From Actinobacteria bacterium UBA5182 (GTDB taxonomy: Bacteria > Actinomycetota > UBA4738): 23,003 nucleotides of DNA. The position numbers and the translations under genes were made by a program. Under the pieces are notes generated by a model, which was not told the origin of the DNA, did not search any database, and was given only the letters and a program-made list of their open reading frames with translations. The stretch is from assembly GCA_002413185.1 (NCBI GenBank), contig DHWM01000059.1, forward strand, positions 43,216 through 66,218. The letters run 5' to 3'. Below are positions 6,908-14,354 of this stretch, in pieces (the first letter of the stretch is position 1; each line of letters begins with the position of its first letter).

Positions 6908-9900
6908 TCATCCCCGCAGACGAAGACCCTTCGACGAGGGCCGGAAGCCCGCCTCCGCCAGGGCCACCGCCAGAGGTGTGTCGAAAATGCCCTCCCCGTC
7001 GGCTCGCTCCACCGTGAGCTTGCCCAGGACCCCGTCCCGCACGGCCAGGGCCAAGGCGTCGATGGCCGGGCGGAGCACCTCCGGCTCGTCCGAATACGTC
7101 AGGAGGGTTCGGCCACCGCGCTCGACGTACATGACCAGCTTGCCGTCCACCAGAACGACCACAGCGCCGGACTTGCGACCAGGCCTGTGGCCGGCCCGCT
7201 CGCCGGCCCGCTCGCCGTCTCGCTCTGGCCAGGCAAGAGCCGCACCGTACGGATTGGCCGGGTCCGCCGCCGCCAGGACGTTGGTCTGGGGCATCCGCGG
7301 GCGGTCGATCATCCCCCGCATTCGTTCGACGGCGCCGGGCAGGGCGAACTGCGCTCCGCCCAAGCCGTCGACGAAGTACCCGCGGCGACACCGCCCCGAC
7401 TCCTCGAACGCCTTGAGCACGGCATACACCCCGGCAAAGCCGCCGGGGGTGTGCTCGGAGACCGCGGTTCCTCGAGTCACGATGCCGTGGCGCTGCAGGA
7501 GTTGCTCTGCCACCGCGTGGATCCGTCGGGTGGCGTCCTCCTGGCGAGCCGGAAGGAGGCTCCACCGTCCCGCCGCCGCGGGAGGCCCCAAGCGGGAAGG
7601 GAACGAGGGGCCGCGGCGGCTCGAACGAACCGGCGTCCCACCACGAAGACCGGCCCCGCCTACCAATGCCCTCACCGCCGCCATGGTGTCGTTGGTGACG
7701 AGCCCGGCCCACACCAGTTCCCACAGGCTGAGCAGCACCTCCCGATCGCTGGTCGAACGGACTTCGTCGACCACCTGCCGGAAGAAGAGCGCGCCCCGTC
7801 GGTCCAGGGCGTCACGGATCTCACCGGCGGTGGCCGAAAGCTCGGCTGGAACCGGATCCGGTAGCAACAGCGGCGCTCGGTCCGCCACGTACAGCGACAC
7901 CCAGCCGTCGGTGCTCCCGACCGCCCCATTCCCAGCCCACACCACTTCGCCGGAGGCACACAGCTCGTCGAGCAGCACGGGGGAATACCCGAGGAGGCGC
8001 GAAGGCAGAACCTGGCGCTCCAGGGCCGAGGCGGGTACGGCCGCCCCCTGGAGCTGCTCGACAACCCGGTACAGAGCGTGGACGTCGGCGCGAGCAGGCC
8101 CCGCCGCACCGACTCCCTGCCAGGCTGCCAGGAACCGTCCCAGCGCCTCCTGTGGCGCCGGTTCGACCTCTTTGCGAAGCGCCGCCAGGGACCGCCGGCG
8201 GAGCCGCCGCAGCACTTCCGCGTCCACCCATTCCCGTCCCACGGCGCCGGGACGGAACTCGCCCTCGACAACCCGGCCCGCCGCCGCCAGGCGGGCCAGC
8301 GTCTGGTCCACCACCGCCGGACCCAGGCCCAGCCGGCTCGCGGGTTCGGCAGAGGTGAACGGCCCGTGGGTCCGGGCGAAACGTCCGACCAGATCGGCCA
8401 GCGGGTCTCCCATGGGTTCGAGGAACGCCGAAGGCACACCCGCCGGCAGGGCCGCCCCCAGCGCGTCCCGGAAGCGGGCCGCATCCTCGATCGCCGTCCA
8501 CCGCTCCTGGCCGGCGATCCGGAGTCGGAGGGCGCGCCGTTCGGCCTCGAGCTCGGCCAGCCACCCAGGAACCTCGCCAGGCTTCGACGACCTGGCTGTC
8601 GCCTCCGCCACCGAGAGGTCCCCAAGGGATCGGAGGGCGTCATGGAGCCCGTCCCGGTCCCGCACCTTTCGCTCCTCCATCAGAAGTTGCAGCTCAAGCT
8701 CCAGGTCGCCCAAGGCCGACTGGTCGATCAGCTCCCGGAGCTCCTCCCGACCGAGGAGCTCCGCCAGGACCGAGCGGTCCAGAGAAAGGGCCTGGGCTCT
8801 CCGCTCGGCGAGGGGTGCGTCGCCCTCGTACATGAACGCGGCGACGTACCCGAATTGCAGCGAGGACGCGAAGGGCGAGGGCCCGGGCGTGTCCACTTCG
8901 ACCACCCGCACCTCACGTCGCCCGATGGCGCCCATCAGGTCGCGGAGGCCGGGAAGGTCGAACACGTCCTGCAGGCACTCCCGATACGTCTCCAGGATGA
9001 TGGGGAACGAGCCGTACCTGGCCGCGACCTGCAGGAGATTGGCGCTCTTCTGCCGCTGCTGCCACAGGGGCGTCCGCTGGCCGGGCCGGCGGCGAGGGAG
9101 GAGGAGGGCCCGCGCGGCGCACTCCCGGAACCGGCTGGCGAACAGCGCCGAGTTCCCGACCTCGCCCACCACCAGGTCTTCGATCTCTTCGGGGTCGAAC
9201 AGGACCGAGTCGGCCGGGGGAGCCTCGTCGGCCTCCGGCAGACGGACCACGATCCCGTCGTCGGTGTACATCGTCTGCACCTCGAGCCCGAGCCGCTCTC
9301 GGACGCGCGCTTCGATCGCTTGGGACCACGGCGCGTGGACGCGGGCGCCGAACGGCGTATGGATGCACACACGCCAGTCGCCCAGCTCGTCGCGGAAACG
9401 CTCCACCACGATGGTGCGGTCGTCCGGCAGGGTGCCGGTCGCCTCCCGCTGCTCGTCCAGATACGCGATGAGGTTCGACGCGGCCAGCTCGTCGAGGCCG
9501 GCCTGGCGAAGCCGATCGGTCGCCGCCAGCGGGTCCATCGACGCGACGTCTCGAAGGAACGAACCCAGGGCTCTCCCCAGCTCCACGGGCCGGCCGAGCA
9601 TGTCCCCATGCCAGAACGGCATCTTCCCCGGCAGCCCGGGCGCGGGCGTCACCAGGACGCGGTCGTGGGTGATCTCCTCGATCCGCCAGCTCGACGCCCC
9701 CAGCACGAATACCTCCCCGACCCGGGATTCGTAGACCATCTCTTCGTCCAGTTCGCCGACCCGGTTCGGCCGTTCCGTCCCTCCATCCAGGAACACGCCG
9801 TACAACCCCCGGTCCGGGATGGTGCCGCCGCTGGTGACGGCGAGCTTCTGGGCGTTCGAACGAGCAGAGAGCTTGCCGGTGGCCCGGTCCCAGTTGAGCC

Positions 9901-11365
9901 TGGGGCGGAGCTCCGCGAACTCGTCGGAGGGATACCGTCCCGAAAGCATGTCCAGCACGCCCTCCAGCGCGGTCCGGGGAAGCTCTGCGAACGGCGCGGC
10001 TCGCCGAAGGACCTCCTCGAGGCTTTCGACCTCCCACTCGTCCATCGCCACCATCGCTACGACCTGCTGAGCCAGCACGTCGAGGGGGTTGCGAGGGTAC
10101 CGGAGCGCCTCGATGGCACCCTGGCGCATCCGTTCGACCACCACCGCCGATTCGACCAGGTCGCCTCGGAACTTCGGGAAGACCACTCCGCGACTGACCG
10201 CGCCCACACGGTGGCCGGCCCGCCCGATCCGCTGGAGGCCCTGGGCCACCGACGAAGGCGACTCCACCTGGATCACCAGGTCCACCGCGCCCATGTCGAT
10301 GCCGAGCTCGAGCGAGCTGGTCGCTACCACCGCGGGCAGCCGGCCGGCCTTCAGGTCCTCTTCGATCAGCAACCGCTGCTCCCGGCTGACCGAGCCGTGG
10401 TGGGCCCGGGCGATCTCCCGTTCGGCCAGCTCGTTCATCCGCGCGCAGAGCCGCTCGGCCATCCGCCTGGAGTTGGCGAACACGATCGTGCTGCGGTGGC
10501 CCTCCACCAGCTCGACCAGCCGGCGGTCGATGGCAGGCCACACGCTGGTCCGCTCCTCGGGCCGGACCGCCGAGCCGCTGGCGATCTCGCCGCTGCTCTC
10601 CCCGATCGCGCCGAGGTCTTCCACCGGAACGACCACGGAGAGGTCGAACGCCTTCTCGCTGGGCGGTGCCACGATCGTCACCGGCCGCCCGCCCGCCAGG
10701 AACGTGGCCACTTCCTCGAGCGGACGCACTGTGGCGGACAGGCCGATGCGCTGGGCGGGCTTCTCCAGCAGGTGGTCCAGGCGCTCCAGGCTGACGGCGA
10801 GGTGTGCACCACGCTTCGTTGCCGCCACCGAGTGGATCTCGTCAACGATGACGCAGTCGACATGTCGCAGGGCCTCCCGCGCCTGCGAGGTCAGGATGAG
10901 GAACAGCGACTCGGGCGTCGTGATGAGGATGTCGGGCGGATGCCGAGCGAACCTCCGACGGTCGTTCGCGGGTGTGTCGCCTGTTCTGATCCCCACGGCG
11001 ATCTCCGGAAGCGCGTGGTCGGCCGCGGCGGCCACCGCTCGCATCCCCGACAGCGGAGATCGGAGGTTCCGTTCGATGTCCACGGCCAGTGCCTTGAGCG
11101 GCGAGACGTAGAGGACTCGGAGCCGTTTCGCCTCTTCCACGGGCTCCTCCGTCCTCGCCAGCCGGTCGAGCGCCCACAGGAAGGCCGCCAGCGTCTTGCC
11201 CGAGCCCGTGGGGGCGACCACCAGCGCGTTCGCGCCGGAAGAGATGGCCTCCCACGCGCCCGTCTGCGCGGGCGTCGGTTCCTCGAAAGCACGTTCGAAC
11301 CAACCCCTGGTGAGGGGCGAAAATCTGCCCAGAGGGTCGGGCGACGAAAGCGTTCGACGTGTCAC
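6908..11365 (-). CDS. lhr: Lhr-type large ATP-dependent helicase
   Basis: A 1485-residue superfamily 2 helicase, full length for long actinobacterial Lhr, which translocates 3'-5' on single-stranded DNA and unwinds RNA:DNA hybrids in repair. Motifs in order: a Q-like TPAQTGAWEAI (31-41), Walker A APTGSGKT (51-58), Walker B DEIH (175-178), GLSATV motif III, then SLELGIDMG and QRIGRAGH of the second RecA domain. A winged-helix and Lhr-specific region follows (to about residue 870). The long C-terminal half ends in the VVLVDGKLVMYVERGGRTLL block typical of the family. The start is GTG at 11365 (MTRRTLSSPD), with TAGTAT 6 nt upstream, suggesting a leaderless message. nei follows 27 bp downstream. 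The very long open frames on the other strand here are codon-bias shadows. Confidence 0.95.
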   Translation of the reverse strand: MTRRTLSSPDPLGRFSPLTRGWFERAFEEPTPAQTGAWEAISSGANALVVAPTGSGKTLAAFLWALDRLARTEEPVEEAKRLRVLYVSPLKALAVDIERNLRSPLSGMRAVAAAADHALPEIAVGIRTGDTPANDRRRFARHPPDILITTPESLFLILTSQAREALRHVDCVIVDEIHSVAATKRGAHLAVSLERLDHLLEKPAQRIGLSATVRPLEEVATFLAGGRPVTIVAPPSEKAFDLSVVVPVEDLGAIGESSGEIASGSAVRPEERTSVWPAIDRRLVELVEGHRSTIVFANSRRMAERLCARMNELAEREIARAHHGSVSREQRLLIEEDLKAGRLPAVVATSSLELGIDMGAVDLVIQVESPSSVAQGLQRIGRAGHRVGAVSRGVVFPKFRGDLVESAVVVERMRQGAIEALRYPRNPLDVLAQQVVAMVAMDEWEVESLEEVLRRAAPFAELPRTALEGVLDMLSGRYPSDEFAELRPRLNWDRATGKLSARSNAQKLAVTSGGTIPDRGLYGVFLDGGTERPNRVGELDEEMVYESRVGEVFVLGASSWRIEEITHDRVLVTPAPGLPGKMPFWHGDMLGRPVELGRALGSFLRDVASMDPLAATDRLRQAGLDELAASNLIAYLDEQREATGTLPDDRTIVVERFRDELGDWRVCIHTPFGARVHAPWSQAIEARVRERLGLEVQTMYTDDGIVVRLPEADEAPPADSVLFDPEEIEDLVVGEVGNSALFASRFRECAARALLLPRRRPGQRTPLWQQRQKSANLLQVAARYGSFPIILETYRECLQDVFDLPGLRDLMGAIGRREVRVVEVDTPGPSPFASSLQFGYVAAFMYEGDAPLAERRAQALSLDRSVLAELLGREELRELIDQSALGDLELELQLLMEERKVRDRDGLHDALRSLGDLSVAEATARSSKPGEVPGWLAELEAERRALRLRIAGQERWTAIEDAARFRDALGAALPAGVPSAFLEPMGDPLADLVGRFARTHGPFTSAEPASRLGLGPAVVDQTLARLAAAGRVVEGEFRPGAVGREWVDAEVLRRLRRRSLAALRKEVEPAPQEALGRFLAAWQGVGAAGPARADVHALYRVVEQLQGAAVPASALERQVLPSRLLGYSPVLLDELCASGEVVWAGNGAVGSTDGWVSLYVADRAPLLLPDPVPAELSATAGEIRDALDRRGALFFRQVVDEVRSTSDREVLLSLWELVWAGLVTNDTMAAVRALVGGAGLRGGTPVRSSRRGPSFPSRLGPPAAAGRWSLLPARQEDATRRIHAVAEQLLQRHGIVTRGTAVSEHTPGGFAGVYAVLKAFEESGRCRRGYFVDGLGGAQFALPGAVERMRGMIDRPRMPQTNVLAAADPANPYGAALAWPERDGERAGERAGHRPGRKSGAVVVLVDGKLVMYVERGGRTLLTYSDEPEVLRPAIDALALAVRDGVLGKLTVERADGEGIFDTPLAVALAEAGFRPSSKGLRLRG

Positions 11366-11371
11366 CGCTCG

Positions 11372-11377
11372 ATACTA
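11372..11377 (-). promoter_or_regulatory. Candidate -10 box for leaderless lhr-nei transcription
   Basis: On the minus strand TAGTAT (four of six consensus positions, including the key A2 and T6) ends 6 nt before the GTG start of lhr. No Shine-Dalgarno precedes that GTG. The 54-bp gap to the divergent DUF421 gene must hold both promoters. Confidence 0.45.
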
Positions 11378-11419
11378 CCGGTGGCCTACGACAGCCCTCG
11401 ATCCGGGAGGAGGACCGGC

Positions 11420-11899
11420 ATGGCGCACAACCTGTTCAGCATCGGCGTTTCCTGGCAGGAGAAGGTGATCCGGGCGTTGGCGGTGTACGTGTTCCTCCTG
11501 ATCGCCGTTCGGATCTACGGTCGAAGGGAGCTCGGTCAGGTCACGTCGTTCGACATCATCGTGCTGCTGACGCTTTCCAACATCTTGCAGAACGCGATGA
11601 TCGGAAACGACAACTCGGTGACCGGAGGGATGCTGGGCGCCGTCGTGCTGTTGAGCGCGAACGTCGGTCTGGCCGCCGCGGTGTATCGGTTCCGAGGCGT
11701 CCAACGAGCGGTGGAAGGGTCGCCCAAGGTCCTGATCCGCGACGGACAGCTTCTGCGCAAGGCGATGGCCTCGGAGCTGCTCACCGAGCAGGACGTGCTC
11801 TCGGCGGTCCGGCGGGAAGGGCTGGAAGGGTTCGAGCACGTCCGTCTCGCCATCGTCGAGCCGAACGGTCTCATCTCGGTGATCCAGCAAAAGGCTTGA
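11420..11899 (+). CDS. DUF421 (YetF-like) membrane protein
   Basis: A 159-residue protein with the full DUF421 signature. Residues 15-85 hold about three membrane segments and the conserved stretch RIYGRRELGQVTSFDIIVLL, then SNILQNAMIGNDNSVTGG. The C-terminal half is the small soluble YetF domain: SPKVLIRDGQLLRKAM, LLTEQDVLSAVRREG, then VRLAIVEPNGLISVIQQ. It is shorter than YetF of Bacillus (about 220-230 residues), but both halves are present. Function is uncertain; Bacillus members are linked to spore and membrane physiology. The ATG at 11420 is supported by GGGAGGAGGA just upstream; the frame is open far upstream only because it runs antisense through lhr. It is divergent from lhr, and a cupredoxin lipoprotein follows 97 bp later. 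Confidence 0.9.
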   Translation: MAHNLFSIGVSWQEKVIRALAVYVFLLIAVRIYGRRELGQVTSFDIIVLLTLSNILQNAMIGNDNSVTGGMLGAVVLLSANVGLAAAVYRFRGVQRAVEGSPKVLIRDGQLLRKAMASELLTEQDVLSAVRREGLEGFEHVRLAIVEPNGLISVIQQKA

Positions 11900-11996
11900 G
11901 GATTCCCAGCGGAAAACCGACCGCGAGGGTCGCGCGTACTACCGGCCGGGTTCGGCTCGTGTTCGGAGATGTCCCGATCGGTACAAAGGAGCTGTC

Positions 11997-12437
11997 ATGC
12001 GGTCGAAGGTTTGGGGCCTGTTCGGCGTCCTGCTCTCGCTCTCGCTGCTCGCCGCGGCGTGCAGTAGTTCCTCCTCGAACGAAGGAGGCGGCGGCACGAT
12101 GACCATCGGGTCGGACCAGGCCAACAACAAGGGCTCTGCGACAGTCTCGGGGAAGAGCTCGTTCGATATCGAAGCCGACAACGACGGGAACACCTTCTAT
12201 TTCAAGCCAACCGTGTTGAGCGGAACGGCGGGCCAGACGCTCAACCTGACGGTCAAGAACAAGGGCACGACCTTGCACAACTTCAGCCTGACGACAGACA
12301 CGAATGGCGGTACGGATATCCAGCAGGATGGGGAGCAGGTCGTCAGCGTGACGTTCCCGCAGGCGGGCCTGCTGGGGTTCTTCTGCAAGTACCACCGGAG
12401 TCGCGGCATGGCCGGCGAGCTTTCCGTCAGCGGCTAG
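11997..12437 (+). CDS. Lipid-anchored cupredoxin (type 1 copper) protein
   Basis: A 146-residue lipoprotein. The signal peptide (1-21) ends in LAAA before Cys22, a lipobox, followed by a Ser- and Gly-rich linker (23-33). The rest is a small cupredoxin domain. The type 1 copper ligands are all visible with plastocyanin spacing: His94 in TLHNF, then Cys130, His133 and Met138 in FFCKYHRSRGMAG (C-x2-H-x4-M). It is therefore likely a blue copper electron carrier or copper-binding protein on the outer face of the membrane. The redox partner is unknown, and no oxidase or copper transporter lies in the window. AAAGGAG 5 nt upstream of the ATG fixes the start. It is a stand-alone gene or may follow DUF421 in one transcript. 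Confidence 0.9.
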   Translation: MRSKVWGLFGVLLSLSLLAAACSSSSSNEGGGGTMTIGSDQANNKGSATVSGKSSFDIEADNDGNTFYFKPTVLSGTAGQTLNLTVKNKGTTLHNFSLTTDTNGGTDIQQDGEQVVSVTFPQAGLLGFFCKYHRSRGMAGELSVSG

Positions 12438-12483
12438 CCCTAGTTCCCAGATGGTAGGTCCGCTCAAGCCTCGCTGACTGCCC

Positions 12484-12513
12484 TTGACCCTGAGTCCAGG
12501 CATGAGTCAATAT
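12484..12513 (+). promoter_or_regulatory. Candidate promoter of the first histidine kinase
   Basis: TTGACC (12484-12489), an 18-bp spacer and CAATAT (12508-12513) form a plausible sigma-70-type promoter. Transcription would begin near 12520, just before GGGAGGGGAG (12529-12538) and GTG 12541. This is why I reject the two upstream in-frame starts (TTG 12484, ATG 12502): they would lie inside the promoter. Confidence 0.45.
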
Positions 12514-12540
12514 TGGCGACTGGCTGACGGGAGGGGAGCC

Positions 12541-13959
12541 GTGGCTGCGGAAACCGAAGCGTTCCGACATGCGCCAGGGAGGAGAGCAGGTAACACATCG
12601 CGATTCTTCATGTGGGTGGTCTCGACCTCGTGGCTAGGTGTGCTCGGCTGGGGATTGGCGGCTTCGGGGCGGCATGTTCTCGCGAGCTCCCTTTCGCTTA
12701 TTCCGTGGATCTTCGTCTTGATGATCGTCAATCTCCTGCCGATTGGCAGATCAGACAGCGCATATCTCGCCCCGGACGTACCGATACTGGTGGCGGCGGG
12801 ACTGGTCTTGGGGTGGGCTGAAACTGGGCTCATTGGATTCCTGGGGGCGATTGACCCCAAGGAACTTCGGCTCCAAACAAGCCTGCCCAAGGCTCTCTTC
12901 AATCACACGCAGGCCAGCTTGATGCCGGCTCTCGCATCCGTGTTGGTTCACGCCATCTCCAGGTCTCCAGCTTCATCTCCATACATTCTTCTCTTGGCCT
13001 TCGTAGCCTTGATTTCTCAAACTGGCGGCAACTACTTATTCGTCGGGATTGTCCTTTCGCTCCAACATGGATACTCGCCCCGCCAGATATTGAGCGCGAT
13101 GACGCTCGGCAGCGCCATGGATTTCACGATAACTCTCGCAGCTTGGGGAGTCCTAGCGGCAATGCTCGCGGCTTTGTATGACCAGGTACACCCGTGGGCC
13201 TTGCTTGCGTTCCTGGGACCCGCCCTATTAGCGAGACAGGCCCTTGCCCGCAGCCAAATGTTCATCGATACCAAACGTGCCTACATCTTTCGTGAGACCG
13301 CTCTGAACGAAATATCCCAAAGAATTCACGACGAGCGATTGGACGAGCGCCGACTTATCGCAGCCGACCTTCACGACGAAGTCCTGCAGCCTCTCTTCAA
13401 AGTGAATCTCATGGCGCACGTATTGAAGAGCGACCTGGCCAGTGGACGCTTACTGGAAATGGACCAAGATTTGCCGGAGTTGCTATCCGCAGCCGAGGTC
13501 GCTTCCACGACCTTGCGGGACTTGATCGGCGATCTTCGACGCTCCGCACTAGGTCGGGGAGGCTTGTCGGCGGCTCTGGGAGGCCTCGTGAGGGCTCTCT
13601 CGGAGCAGACGCCAATCCACCTCCAAGCCCGGATCGATCAAATCCGCGCTGACGCCGCCACACAGTTGATGATCTACCAGATTGCCAAGGAGGGACTTGT
13701 CAACGCCCTTGAGCATTCGCACGCCGACAATATTTCGGTTGAGTTGTTACAAGTTCGCGGGCTAATCTTCCTGCGCATAGAAGACGACGGGGTGGGCTTT
13801 GATCCGATGGGAGAACGAGAAGGGCACTTCGGCATTCATATCATGAGGGAACGAGCGGCTGCCGCGAAGGCTCACTTATCGTTGGACAGCATCCCAGGGC
13901 GCGGCGCGAGGCTGAGCTTGTCAATTGAGATACAGGCTTCGGAGGAATCGCTCGGATAG
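12541..13959 (+). CDS. Membrane histidine kinase, NarL/HisKA_3 type (first of two)
   Basis: A 472-residue sensor kinase. Residues about 20-240 form a multi-helix membrane domain with little extracellular loop. Its central motif, DPKELRLQTSLPKALFNHTQ (about 105-124), recurs in the kinase at 14355. The cytoplasmic part has a HisKA_3 dimerisation helix with phospho-acceptor His278 in ADLHDE. A GHKL ATPase follows, with N-box Asn388 (EGLVNALEHSHA), DDGVGFD (around 415-421) and GHFGIHIMRERA. No response regulator is adjacent, so it is an orphan in this window. I choose GTG 12541 because a strong Shine-Dalgarno and a promoter precede it; ATG 12502 is the alternative. By eye, codon use is clearly AT-richer than in flanking genes. 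The ligand cannot be predicted. Confidence 0.88.
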   Translation: MAAETEAFRHAPGRRAGNTSRFFMWVVSTSWLGVLGWGLAASGRHVLASSLSLIPWIFVLMIVNLLPIGRSDSAYLAPDVPILVAAGLVLGWAETGLIGFLGAIDPKELRLQTSLPKALFNHTQASLMPALASVLVHAISRSPASSPYILLLAFVALISQTGGNYLFVGIVLSLQHGYSPRQILSAMTLGSAMDFTITLAAWGVLAAMLAALYDQVHPWALLAFLGPALLARQALARSQMFIDTKRAYIFRETALNEISQRIHDERLDERRLIAADLHDEVLQPLFKVNLMAHVLKSDLASGRLLEMDQDLPELLSAAEVASTTLRDLIGDLRRSALGRGGLSAALGGLVRALSEQTPIHLQARIDQIRADAATQLMIYQIAKEGLVNALEHSHADNISVELLQVRGLIFLRIEDDGVGFDPMGEREGHFGIHIMRERAAAAKAHLSLDSIPGRGARLSLSIEIQASEESLG

Positions 13960-14005
13960 GTCTCTATACGGTGCGCCCCCGAGCCGCACGCACGACGACC
14001 TAAGG

Positions 14006-14092
14006 CTAGCCGATTCTCCAGTTGGCTCCGCCGGCCAGCAGCACGGCAGCGACCGACCCGACGGTGATTGCCAGTCTTCTAATCAACTTCAT
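14006..14092 (-). CDS. Putative 28-residue hydrophobic small protein between the two kinases
   Basis: A small open frame of 28 codons plus TAG, antisense in the gap between the kinases. It starts MKLIRRLAIT (basic N-terminus), continues with a short Val/Ala/Leu/Gly hydrophobic stretch, and ends LLAGGANWRIG. This looks like a signal peptide or a single-pass small membrane protein. If signal peptidase cut after GGA, only NWRIG would be released. The start is very well supported: AGGAGGTG (minus strand, 14104-14097) sits 4 nt upstream of ATG 14092, the best Shine-Dalgarno in the window. A promoter candidate lies just beyond. I recognise no family. It may be a secreted signal, a small regulator of the neighbouring kinases, or a chance frame; the Shine-Dalgarno argues against chance. 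Confidence 0.6.
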   Translation of the reverse strand: MKLIRRLAITVGSVAAVLLAGGANWRIG

Positions 14093-14130
14093 CCTTCACC
14101 TCCTATCCACCCAATCTAACCGGGGGAGGT

Positions 14131-14159
14131 TATATATAGGTCAGATGGCGGATTGTCCG
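14131..14159 (-). promoter_or_regulatory. Candidate promoter for the small protein
   Basis: On the minus strand, CGGACA (14159-14154), a 17-bp spacer and TATATA (14136-14131) precede the small frame. TATATATA (14131-14138) is the most AT-rich patch in the region and is palindromic, so it could also serve the plus strand. The transcript would begin near 14124, leaving about 30 nt of leader with the Shine-Dalgarno. Confidence 0.4.
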
Positions 14160-14230
14160 TCCCCCATTCGGGCGGGTCAAGGCCTTAGGTGCCCTACGGC
14201 GTTTGCTGTAGGTCGGTATGTCCCTTGGAC
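14154..14230. promoter_or_regulatory. Cluster of short inverted repeats in the inter-kinase gap
   Basis: Three small dyads with a similar core lie within 80 bp: CCC-CCATTC-GGG (about 14161-14172), GCC-CTAC-GGC (14191-14200) and GTCC-CTT-GGAC (14220-14230). Such short dyads resemble binding sites of NarL/LuxR-type regulators, the usual partners of HisKA_3 kinases. The rest of the 13960-14354 gap holds only the small gene and the promoters listed; I see nothing else in it. Confidence 0.25.
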
Positions 14231-14236
14231 GGCCGA

Positions 14237-14265
14237 TTGCTCGGCAGCCTGTCTCCGTCGAGGAT
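14237..14265 (+). promoter_or_regulatory. Candidate promoter of the second histidine kinase
   Basis: TTGCTC (14237-14242), a 17-bp spacer and GAGGAT (14260-14265). The -35 is identical and the -10 differs at one base from the promoter proposed at 1882-1910. Transcription would start near 14272, about 83 nt before ATG 14355. Confidence 0.4.
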
Positions 14266-14354
14266 TCAGGGAAGAATGAAGAAGATCAGAAAGCGGCCGC
14301 GGCTATGACGGGCGAACGTCAGTGAAACGGCGGCCGTCTGTAGGAAGCCTCTAT

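Noticed and set aside
6729..9734. 1001-codon plus-strand open frame opposite nei and lhr
   Set aside because: The product is almost only Ser, Arg, Ala, Pro and Thr, the signature of a shadow frame of a GC-rich gene; no start signal is present.
8078..11419. Very long open frame on the plus strand opposite lhr, continuous with the DUF421 gene
   Set aside because: It is antisense to a clear helicase, Arg/Pro/Gly/His-rich without domains, and arises from GC-rich codon bias. The real DUF421 start is ATG 11420 with its own Shine-Dalgarno.
12484..12540. Upstream TTG 12484 or ATG 12502 as start of the first kinase
   Set aside because: Both lie in a likely promoter and lack a Shine-Dalgarno; GTG 12541 has one at good spacing.
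14277..14309. Ten-codon frame MKKIRKRPRL just upstream of the second kinase
   Set aside because: It is very short, the purine-rich stretch is too close to the ATG to act as a good Shine-Dalgarno, and it has no hydrophobic or conserved feature.
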